Source: Anaerolineales bacterium UBA7227 (GTDB taxonomy: Bacteria > Chloroflexota > Anaerolineae > Anaerolineales > Villigracilaceae). From it: a stretch of DNA of 7,761 nt. The DNA is taken from contig DKTP01000164.1 in NCBI GenBank assembly GCA_002473085.1, positions 1-7,761 on the forward strand. Reading direction: 5' to 3'. The position numbers were made by a program, and so were the translations under genes. This document shows positions 1 to 7,761 of the stretch, in pieces (position 1 is the stretch's first letter; every line of letters begins with the position of its first letter). The notes below the pieces were generated by a model. It saw nothing but the letters and a program-made list of their open reading frames with translations, was not told where the DNA came from and did no database searches.

Positions 1-32
1 TTTAGAGATAGGTTCTTATGTCTTTCAAATAA

Positions 33-45
33 CCCCTTGAAGGGG
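33..45. promoter_or_regulatory. 13-nt palindrome upstream of the clpC promoter (candidate operator)
   Basis: CCCCTTGAAGGGG is a perfect odd palindrome centred on G39, with flanks (AA before, GG then TTT after) that extend the symmetry imperfectly. It occupies the -35 and spacer zone of the extended -10 at 50-58, where a regulator would act. It does not match CIRCE, the CtsR heptad repeat or the HspR HAIR consensus as I know them. The alternative is a short terminator of an unseen upstream gene: AACCCC paired with G-rich sequence around a TTGAA loop, then TTTGTT. Confidence 0.4.
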
Positions 46-49
46 GGTT

Positions 50-58
50 TGTTATAAT
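50..58 (+). promoter_or_regulatory. Extended -10 promoter for clpC
   Basis: TGTTATAAT is a perfect extended -10 element (TGn followed by TATAAT at 53-58). No good -35 hexamer is present at 16-18 nt spacing (about 30-35 reads TAACCC), which fits promoters that rely on the extended -10 or on an activator. The predicted start of transcription is near 65, giving a leader of roughly 47 nt before the ATG at 112. Confidence 0.65.
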
Positions 59-65
59 GTCGCCA

Positions 66-97
66 TGTGGCAGCGCAAATTGCCAATTTGCGCCACA
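66..97 (+). promoter_or_regulatory. 5'-terminal stem-loop in the clpC leader
   Basis: TGTGG (66-70) pairs with CCACA (93-97), and CGCAAATT (74-81) pairs with AATTTGCG (85-92). The loop is GCC (82-84), and one 3-nt bulge CAG (71-73) lies on the 5' side. All 13 base pairs are Watson-Crick. The stem begins about where transcription should start and ends one nucleotide before the Shine-Dalgarno sequence. It could stabilise the mRNA 5' end, tune ribosome access, be a DNA operator, or be a dispersed palindromic repeat that landed here. The sequence alone does not decide. Confidence 0.6.
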
Positions 98-98
98 C

Positions 99-104
99 GG
101 AGGA
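99..104 (+). promoter_or_regulatory. Shine-Dalgarno site that fixes the clpC start
   Basis: GGAGGA lies 7 nt before ATG 112. This supports ATG 112 over an in-frame upstream GTG at 67, which has no ribosome site, sits inside the stem-loop, and would add 15 residues not typical of Clp N-termini. Confidence 0.8.
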
Positions 105-111
105 CCCCACT

Positions 112-2592
<2,481 letters not shown>

Positions 2593-2598
2593 CCAATC

Positions 2599-2630
2599 AA
2601 GTAGAGCGAGAATCATCTCGCTCTACTTTT
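2599..2630 (+). terminator. Rho-independent terminator of clpC
   Basis: A perfect 13-bp stem, AAGTAGAGCGAGA (2599-2611) with TCTCGCTCTACTT (2616-2628), closes a 4-nt ATCA loop and runs into TTTT (2627-2630). It starts 6 nt after the clpC stop codon. The U-tract is short, so some read-through into the next gene is possible. Confidence 0.75.
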
Positions 2631-2637
2631 ACATCCG

Positions 2638-2665
2638 CGCCCTCGTCGGGGCGACTTTATTTTTT
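2638..2665 (+). terminator. Second hairpin with U-rich tail, before the metallopeptidase gene
   Basis: CGCCC (2638-2642) pairs with GGGCG (2649-2653) around a 6-nt loop, followed by AC and the U-rich run TTTATTTTTT (2656-2665). It has terminator form, but the stem is only 5 bp. The U-run directly touches the GGAGA Shine-Dalgarno sequence of the next gene (from 2666). It may instead be a leader element, with the U-run acting as an unstructured ribosome landing site. Confidence 0.45.
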
Positions 2666-2674
2666 GGAGAACCC

Positions 2675-4699
2675 ATGACAGAAACCCCCTCTAGAAATTC
2701 GAACGGAAGCAGGGCCGTCTTGATCGGAGTCGGCGTGATCCTCGCGGTCTGCTGCGCCTGCGTCCTGATCCTGGGCGCGGCCGGCGTGGTCGCCTATGAG
2801 CGGATCAAGACCAGCATCCCCGTTTTACCGACATTCGAATTGCCCGATAACGACATTCCGAGCGTGGAGCCGACGCTGGCGCGCCCGCCCGCGGAAAGCA
2901 TCTCGAACGCGACGCGCGCGACGCTGGAAACGGCCGTCATCCCTGAGAGCGATCCCTACGAACTCGCCTGCCGTCTCAAGGGAATCTGCAACGTGCCGGA
3001 GACGCTCGACCCGCCCGCCGTCCCGCCGAAAGTCGGCGACAAGCAGAAGTTCTGGATCTCCAATTCCAACACCGACGAGAATTTCCAGATCGAAGCGGAG
3101 CTGCTCTACATCACGCCCCACACCTATTTTTGGGCGGAGCGTCCACGCGACGTGAACATGGACGACCTGAAACGCCTGATGGATACTTTTGAAGAGAAGA
3201 TCTATCCCAAAGACCGAGAGTTCTTCGGCAGCGAATGGACGCCCGGCGTGGACGGCGACCCGCACATTTACGTGGTATACGCCGACAACATCGGCCACAC
3301 AGTGGCGGGATATTTCTCCTCGGCCGATTCTTATAACCCCGCCGTGCGCGAATTCTCCAACGGTCACGAGATGTACGTGCTGGGCGCTTCGCAGAACCTG
3401 GCCGATGAGTACACCTATTCCGCGCTGGCGCACGAATTCGTCCACATGATCCAGTTCGCCTCCGACCGCAACGACGTATCCTGGATCAACGAAGGCTTCG
3501 CCGAGGTCGGCGCGTTCATCAACGGCTACGATGTCGGCTTCGCGGACCGAATCTACGCGCAAAGCCCGGACCTGCAATTGAACGACTGGGCCGACGCCAA
3601 CTCGCCCGATTTCGGCGCGCATTACGGACTTAGTTTCCTCTACCTGACTTATTTCCTGGACCGCTTTGGCGAAGACGCCACCAAAGCCCTCACCGCCAAC
3701 CCTGAAAACGACCTGCCCAGCGTGGACGATACCCTCGCGTCCCTCAACATCGCCGACCCGCTGACGGGCGACCTTGTCAACGCGGACGACGTGTACCTCG
3801 ATTGGGCGACCGCGATGTACGTGATGGACAAGACCGTGGGCGACGGGCGCTTCTACTACTACAACTATCCCGACGCGCCGAAAACGCGACCGACCGACGT
3901 CGTTTCCGCCTGCCCCGCCGCGCCCTTCAAACGTACCGTCCACCAATACGGCGTGGACTATATCAAGGTCGCCTGCGCCGGCGCGCACACCCTCCGCTTC
4001 GAAGGTTCCACCGCTGTCCCGCTCCTGCCTGTGAGCCCGCATTCGGGCAAAGCCCACTTCTGGTCGAATCGCGGCGACGAGTCGGACATGACCCTCACCC
4101 GCGAGTTCGACCTTACCGGCGTCAGCGGCCCGGTCACGCTCTCTTATTGGACCTGGTTCGACATCGAGGAGAACTGGGACTACCTCAACCTCGAAGTCTC
4201 CGAAAACGGCCAAAGCTGGACGATCCTCAAGACGCCCTCCGGCACAGACAAGAATCCGCAGGGCAACGCCTACGGCTGGGGCTACACCGGCAAATCCAAC
4301 GACTGGATTCAGGAGGAAGTGGACCTGTCCGCCTACGCGGGAAAGAAGATCCAGATCCGCTTCGAGTACATCACCGACGCGGCGCTCAACGGCGAGGGCC
4401 TCCTGCTCGACGACGTGACGATTGACGCCATCGGCTACTCCGAAGACTTCGAGTCGGGCGACGGCGGCTGGGTGAGCGAAGGATTCGCCCGCGTCGAAAA
4501 CGTCCTGCGGCAGACCTTCCGTCTCGCCCTGGTCGTGGAGCGGAACGGAAAGATCACGGTCCAGCCCGTCGAGACAGCCGCCGACCAGACCGTGGAAATC
4601 CCGCTGGAACTCCAGCCCGGCGACTCGGCCACGCTCATCGTCGCCGGCGTCACGCGCTTCACGCGCAACCTGGCAAGTTATTCGATTGAAGTACGCTAA
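2675..4699 (+). CDS. Membrane-anchored zinc-metallopeptidase-like protein with immune-inhibitor-A-type C-terminus
   Basis: This is a 674-residue protein predicted to be cell-surface or extracytoplasmic. The N-terminus has a short polar head and one membrane span at about residues 14-41 containing C26, C27 and C29. No canonical lipobox fits, so a signal anchor is more likely than a lipoprotein. A Pro/Thr-rich linker follows. The catalytic region centres on HEFVH (H253, E254, H257), and NEGFAE follows at 272-277. This suggests a gluzincin with E273 (or E277) as third zinc ligand and E254 as general base. About 461-592 resembles the beta-sandwich that follows the catalytic domain of immune inhibitor A proteases (SYWTWFDIEENWDYLNLEVS, then VDLSAYAGKKIQIRFEY and LLLDDVTID). 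The last 70 or so residues resemble the terminal repeat of those proteins. Four outer cysteines (C99, C105, C413, C434) could form disulfides. The start has GGAG 5 nt upstream. Substrate unknown. Metallopeptidase fold is fairly sure; activity is inferred. Confidence 0.75.
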   Translation: MTETPSRNSNGSRAVLIGVGVILAVCCACVLILGAAGVVAYERIKTSIPVLPTFELPDNDIPSVEPTLARPPAESISNATRATLETAVIPESDPYELACRLKGICNVPETLDPPAVPPKVGDKQKFWISNSNTDENFQIEAELLYITPHTYFWAERPRDVNMDDLKRLMDTFEEKIYPKDREFFGSEWTPGVDGDPHIYVVYADNIGHTVAGYFSSADSYNPAVREFSNGHEMYVLGASQNLADEYTYSALAHEFVHMIQFASDRNDVSWINEGFAEVGAFINGYDVGFADRIYAQSPDLQLNDWADANSPDFGAHYGLSFLYLTYFLDRFGEDATKALTANPENDLPSVDDTLASLNIADPLTGDLVNADDVYLDWATAMYVMDKTVGDGRFYYYNYPDAPKTRPTDVVSACPAAPFKRTVHQYGVDYIKVACAGAHTLRFEGSTAVPLLPVSPHSGKAHFWSNRGDESDMTLTREFDLTGVSGPVTLSYWTWFDIEENWDYLNLEVSENGQSWTILKTPSGTDKNPQGNAYGWGYTGKSNDWIQEEVDLSAYAGKKIQIRFEYITDAALNGEGLLLDDVTIDAIGYSEDFESGDGGWVSEGFARVENVLRQTFRLALVVERNGKITVQPVETAADQTVEIPLELQPGDSATLIVAGVTRFTRNLASYSIEVR

Positions 4700-4700
4700 C

Positions 4701-4706
4701 TATAAA
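4701..4706 (+). promoter_or_regulatory. Possible -10 box for the cupin gene
   Basis: TATAAA lies just after the metallopeptidase stop codon, 31 nt before the cupin ATG. The sequence 17 nt upstream (TTATTC at 4678-4683) is a poor -35. The cupin could equally be read from the upstream gene, since no terminator lies in the 38-nt gap. Confidence 0.25.
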
Positions 4707-4737
4707 AAGCGGATTTCTTCCAAAAGGAAAATCAACC

Positions 4738-5061
4738 ATGGCTACAGCCCCAAAATCCCAAGTCCTTACACTCGCCGACCTGGCCGCGTACCAGGAAGGC
4801 TCGGTCGTCAGCCGCCAGATCGTCAAAGCGGACGCCGGCAACGTGACGCTCTTCGCCTTCGACGCCGACCAGGAACTGAGCGAACACACCGCGCCCTACG
4901 ACGCCCTCGTCCACATCCTGGACGGGGAGGCGGAGGTGCGTCTCGCGGACGTTCCCCACGCCCTGTCCGCGGGCGACGCCATCGTCATGCCCGCGAATAT
5001 CCCCCACGCGCTGCGCGCTGTGAAGCAGTTCAAAATGCTGCTGACGATGATCAGGCAATAA
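4738..5061 (+). CDS. Small single-domain cupin protein
   Basis: This 107-residue protein is essentially one conserved cupin beta-barrel, predicted cytoplasmic, with no signal peptide. Cupin motif 1 lies around residues 45-63 (E-H-T-A-P-Y-D-A-L ending in G63), and motif 2 at 79-90 (G79, P85, H90). Motif 2 keeps its metal-ligand histidine. In motif 1 only H50 is kept: the positions of the second His and the Glu are A52 and A56. This resembles a widespread family of short cupins with an HTAPxDA signature whose function I do not know. Metal-dependent catalysis is therefore uncertain, and ligand binding or a structural role is possible. The start has AAGGA 9 nt upstream. The gene follows the metallopeptidase by 38 nt and ends before a bidirectional terminator. 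Cupin assignment is firm; no specific function can be named. Confidence 0.88.
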   Translation: MATAPKSQVLTLADLAAYQEGSVVSRQIVKADAGNVTLFAFDADQELSEHTAPYDALVHILDGEAEVRLADVPHALSAGDAIVMPANIPHALRAVKQFKMLLTMIRQ

Positions 5062-5092
5062 CCGGCGCGGCGCAAAAGTCCGACCGATATGA

Positions 5093-5119
5093 AAAGCCTC
5101 CCGAATAACGGGAGGCTTT
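5093..5119. terminator. Bidirectional terminator between the cupin and MFS genes
   Basis: AAAGCCTCCCG (5093-5103) and CGGGAGGCTTT (5109-5119) form a perfect 11-bp stem around AATAA. The plus strand continues as TTTATCGTTT, and the minus strand leaves a TTTTC tail. It lies between two convergent genes, 31 nt after the cupin stop and 5 nt beyond the MFS stop, so it can end both transcripts. Confidence 0.88.
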
Positions 5120-5124
5120 ATCGT

Positions 5125-6363
5125 TTAAAGAATCGCGTCCGCCTGGACGCCGTCTCGCATCCATCTCAACGTCATCGCCAGCGGGATTAATGAGAGCGCG
5201 CCCGCCACGATCGCGATGACCATGTAGCTGGTCGCGTCGAAAAGGAAGCCGCTGGTGAGGCTGATGACCGCGGAAGCCAGTCCGACGAAGAAGTCGTTCA
5301 TCCCCTGTGTGCGAGAACGTTCGAGCGGGGAAAGCTGGTCCGAGAGCAGGGTGGAGCCGCCCACGAAGCAAAAATTCCAGCCGACGCCGAGCAGGAAGAG
5401 CGCGAACCCCAGCGGGAGGATGTTCGGCGAGAGCGGCGCGGCGACGCAGGCCAGCAGGAGGGTCGCGGCGCCGATGACGATCATTTTGGGACGGCCGATT
5501 TTGTCCAACAGCCAGCCCGAGAAAATGGACGGGGCGTACATCCCAAACGTGTGCGCCGAGATGACGGAGTAGATGCTGCTGCGCGCGTGGTGATGATCCT
5601 CCATGTGCAGGGACGTGATCACCATGACCGCGATCATCACCACCTGCCCCAGCGTCATCGCGACGGCTGCCGTGAGCGCCGCGGGCTGGCGGAAAATTTC
5701 CGCGAGCGGACGCAACTGTCCCTCGGGCGCGGAGGAGGGGTAGCGCTTCGCGAGTTCGCGGCCCACGTCGCGCGGGTCGGGACGCAGCGCGGCGAAGATG
5801 AGAATGGCTGCCAGCGCGAACAGGATCAACGTGGCGAAATACGCGCCCGAAAGTTCGTCCATGCCGAGGGTGACGACGAAAGTTCCCATCGGCACGGCGG
5901 AGAGACGCGCCAGGATCGTCCCGATGACGCCGCCGAACACCACCAGCGAAATGGCGCGGCCGCGATGCTCAGGGACGGTCACTTCGGCGGCCGCGAAACG
6001 CGACAACTGCATGGCCGAGTTGGTCGCGCCCATCAGCGTTAAACCGAGGAGCATCAGCAGGAACGATGCGGTCTCGATGGCGAACAGTACCAGCACGTTG
6101 CCGAGGATGCCGAGGAGCAATCCCGACACGAGGGCGTTGCGGCGGCCAAAACGGTCCATCAGATAGCCCCAGGCCGAGGCCGAGAACGCGCCGCTCAACA
6201 GGTAAGCCGCAGTCGGGACGGTCGCCAGCGAACGGTCGGAGGCCAGTTTCTCGCCGAGGATGGGATTGATGGCCGCGGCCGCGATGAATCCTGCGGAGGC
6301 GAAACTTTGCGCGAGGAAAAGGACGAAGGCGGTCTTGCGCGCCTGGCGCGTGAAATCAATCAT
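5125..6363 (-). CDS. Major facilitator superfamily (MFS) transporter
   Basis: This 412-residue hydrophobic protein is predicted to sit in the cytoplasmic membrane with about 12 spans. The first half carries MFS motif A between TM2 and TM3 (G66, D70, R71, G73, R74, R75), an Arg in the motif-B region (R122), and a later GRAISLVVFGGVIG stretch. A charged cytoplasmic loop at about 194-227 separates the halves. The second half repeats motif A as GWLLDKIGR at 283-291. A histidine cluster H253, H257, H258, H259 and H271 sits between TM7 and TM8; I recall similar histidines in related uncharacterised transporters, so this may be a family trait. The substrate cannot be told, and secondary transport driven by an ion gradient is the family norm. 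The ATG overlaps the upstream ftsK stop as ATGA. The nearest Shine-Dalgarno-like GAGGAG is 14 nt away, so translation probably relies on coupling. Confidence 0.9.
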   Translation of the reverse strand: MIDFTRQARKTAFVLFLAQSFASAGFIAAAAINPILGEKLASDRSLATVPTAAYLLSGAFSASAWGYLMDRFGRRNALVSGLLLGILGNVLVLFAIETASFLLMLLGLTLMGATNSAMQLSRFAAAEVTVPEHRGRAISLVVFGGVIGTILARLSAVPMGTFVVTLGMDELSGAYFATLILFALAAILIFAALRPDPRDVGRELAKRYPSSAPEGQLRPLAEIFRQPAALTAAVAMTLGQVVMIAVMVITSLHMEDHHHARSSIYSVISAHTFGMYAPSIFSGWLLDKIGRPKMIVIGAATLLLACVAAPLSPNILPLGFALFLLGVGWNFCFVGGSTLLSDQLSPLERSRTQGMNDFFVGLASAVISLTSGFLFDATSYMVIAIVAGALSLIPLAMTLRWMRDGVQADAIL

Positions 6364-7761
6364 GGTTTGTCCAGCGGCTCCTCGGCTTTGTAGGTTTTCG
6401 TGTCTTTCGTTTCCTTCGTCTCTTCCGCGTCGAGGACGCGGCGCACCTGCGACATGCCTTCGGGCGGCGCGACGATCCCCCGCTCCTCGAGCGTATCCAT
6501 CAGGCGCGAGGCGCGCGTGTACCCGATCCGCAGTTTGCGCTGCAACATCGAGACCGAGGCCTTGCCCTCCTTGCGGATGATGGAGATCGCGTCGTTCAAC
6601 AGCGGATCGTCATTGGAGACGGGCGACATATCCTCGAACATCAACGTCTGCTTGAGCGGGACTCCGTCCAGGGCGGGCGCGTCCACCGCGGGACCTCCGC
6701 CGGGCGCGGCATAGGGACTCGCTCCCACCTGGGCGCGCCAGAATTCGACCAGCGATTGGATCTCGTGGTCCGAGACGAAGACGCCCTGCAAACGCGCCGG
6801 CGCGGGCGCGTCGGGAGGCTGGTAGAGCATGTCGCCGCGCCCGAGCAGGCGTTCCGCGCCGGGCTGGTCGAGGATGACGCGGCTGTCCACGCCGGAAGCG
6901 ACGGCGAAGGCGATGCGCGCCGGGAAGTTGGCTTTGATGAGTCCCGTCACCACGTCCACCGAGGGACGCTGGGTCGCCAAAATCAAATGGATGCCGGTGG
7001 CGCGCGCCAGCTGCGCGAGGCGCGTGATGGTGCGTTCGGTCTCGTCGGGGGCGATCATCATCAGGTCGGCCAGTTCGTCAATGACGACGACGAGGAAGGG
7101 AAGTTTTTTCTGTCCCTGCGCGGCGGCGCGGGCGTTGTAATCGGCGATGTTGCGCGCCCCGATGCGGGCGAACTCGTGATAGCGTTTGTCCATCTCGCGC
7201 GTCATCCATTGCAGCGCGCCGATGACGCGTTCCATTTCCACGACGACGGGCGCGAGCAGGTGCGGGATGCCGTTGTAGCCGGTCAATTCCACGCGCTTTG
7301 GGTCCACCAGGATCAGGCGCAGGTCGTCGGGCGTATTGTGGAGCAGGAAACTTATCAGGATGGAGTTGACGCACACCGACTTGCCGGAGCCGGTCGTGCC
7401 GGCGATGAGCAGGTGCGGCATGGAAGTTAGATCCGCGACGGTGGGATGCCCGGCCACGTCGCGCCCGAGGGCGAAGCGCAGGGAAGTGCGGTTGCGCTGG
7501 AACATCTCGCTTTCGAGGATGTCGCGCAGGGCGACGAGCGTCATCTCCTCGTTGGGGACTTCGATGCCGACGTAACTATGTCCCGGCACCGGCGCCTGGA
7601 TGCGGATGCGCGGCGCGGCCAGCGCGAGGGCGAGGTCGTCGGCGAGGGAGGCGATCTTGCTGACGCGGACGCGCGTCCGGCCGTTACGCGTCTCGACGAA
7701 GAGCGGCTCCACGCCAAACTGGGTGATCGTCGGACCGCGGCTGATCGCCACCACCTGCGCG
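6360..7761 (-). CDS. ftsK: DNA translocase FtsK/SpoIIIE, C-terminal part (5' end outside window)
   Basis: The reading frame is open to the right edge, so the start codon, any membrane domain and the linker are missing. The first GTG at 7754 is an internal Val. Counting from it, 464 residues are visible. They begin with the alpha domain (SRGPTITQFGVEP, typical of FtsK). The RecA-like motor has Walker A GTTGSGKS at 119-126, DPKRVEL at 151-157, Walker B VVVIDE at 222-227, and ATQRPSVDVVTGLIKANFP at 260-278. The gamma winged-helix domain is at about 383-441 (GKASVSMLQRKLRIGYTRASRLMDTLEE), the part that reads polar DNA signals in known FtsK proteins. The family pumps DNA through the division septum and directs late chromosome segregation. 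After the gamma domain a 23-residue charged tail contains an ETKETKDTKTYK run. The stop overlaps the downstream MFS start by 4 nt. All key motor residues are present. Confidence 0.95.
   Translation of the reverse strand, partial: AQVVAISRGPTITQFGVEPLFVETRNGRTRVRVSKIASLADDLALALAAPRIRIQAPVPGHSYVGIEVPNEEMTLVALRDILESEMFQRNRTSLRFALGRDVAGHPTVADLTSMPHLLIAGTTGSGKSVCVNSILISFLLHNTPDDLRLILVDPKRVELTGYNGIPHLLAPVVVEMERVIGALQWMTREMDKRYHEFARIGARNIADYNARAAAQGQKKLPFLVVVIDELADLMMIAPDETERTITRLAQLARATGIHLILATQRPSVDVVTGLIKANFPARIAFAVASGVDSRVILDQPGAERLLGRGDMLYQPPDAPAPARLQGVFVSDHEIQSLVEFWRAQVGASPYAAPGGGPAVDAPALDGVPLKQTLMFEDMSPVSNDDPLLNDAISIIRKEGKASVSMLQRKLRIGYTRASRLMDTLEERGIVAPPEGMSQVRRVLDAEETKETKDTKTYKAEEPLDKP

Noticed and set aside
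36..58. CTTGAA plus TATAAT as a heat-shock sigma or standard sigma-70 promoter
   Set aside because: The spacing between TTGAAG (37-42) and TATAAT (53-58) is only 10 nt, and there is no CCCCAT-type -10 for a sigma-32 promoter; the extended -10 reading is better.
66..104. RNA thermometer in the clpC leader
   Set aside because: The stem stops one nucleotide before the Shine-Dalgarno site and does not pair with it, so classical melting-controlled release is not supported by the sequence seen.
67..111. Upstream GTG start giving a 15-residue longer ClpC
   Set aside because: The GTG has no ribosome site, lies within the leader hairpin and only about 2 nt after the predicted transcription start; ATG 112 has GGAGGA at ideal spacing and yields the normal ClpC N-terminus.
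2825..4213. A 462-residue minus-strand open frame opposite the metallopeptidase gene
   Set aside because: It has low-complexity Val/Gly/Arg composition and no domain, and it opposes a gene with clear catalytic and structural motifs.
3802..4425. A 207-residue plus-strand frame inside the metallopeptidase gene
   Set aside because: It is an Arg-rich out-of-frame translation typical of GC-rich DNA, with no ribosome site or recognisable domain.
6756..7430. A 224-residue plus-strand frame opposite ftsK
   Set aside because: It is the antisense shadow of the conserved FtsK motor domain; composition is biased and no motif is present.

Overview
The window looks like ordinary chromosomal DNA from a GC-rich bacterium, most likely a Chloroflexota member of the Anaerolineae type. 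That placement is an inference. It rests on a ClpC-type unfoldase, a membrane-anchored metallopeptidase with an immune-inhibitor-A-like C-terminus, and the overall protein style; there is no rRNA or other phylogenetic marker here. I see no mobile element, CRISPR array, tRNA or rRNA. Nearly all the sequence is accounted for by five genes and four short intergenic signals.

Left part, plus strand. Positions 1-111 hold a compact regulatory region: a 13-nt palindrome, an extended -10 promoter, a strong stem-loop that would lie at the very 5' end of the transcript, and a Shine-Dalgarno site. Next comes clpC (112-2592), the AAA+ unfoldase of the ClpCP protease. Two consecutive hairpins (2599-2665) separate it from a 674-residue membrane-anchored zinc-metallopeptidase-like protein (2675-4699). 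A small cupin (4738-5061) follows after a 38-nt gap containing a possible weak promoter.

Right part, minus strand. A terminator that should work in both directions (5093-5119) separates the plus-strand genes from a convergent pair read from the right edge: the C-terminal two thirds or so of an FtsK/SpoIIIE DNA translocase (6360-7761, cut by the window end) and an MFS transporter (5125-6363). The ftsK stop and the MFS start share an ATGA overlap, so the two are probably translationally coupled.

Functionally this is mostly housekeeping: protein quality control (clpC), chromosome segregation (ftsK), small-molecule export or uptake (MFS), and an outward-facing hydrolase. I found no convincing new multi-gene system. 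The points most worth a second look are the clpC leader, the mixed architecture of the metallopeptidase, the degenerate metal site of the cupin, and the FtsK-MFS coupling with its repetitive FtsK tail.
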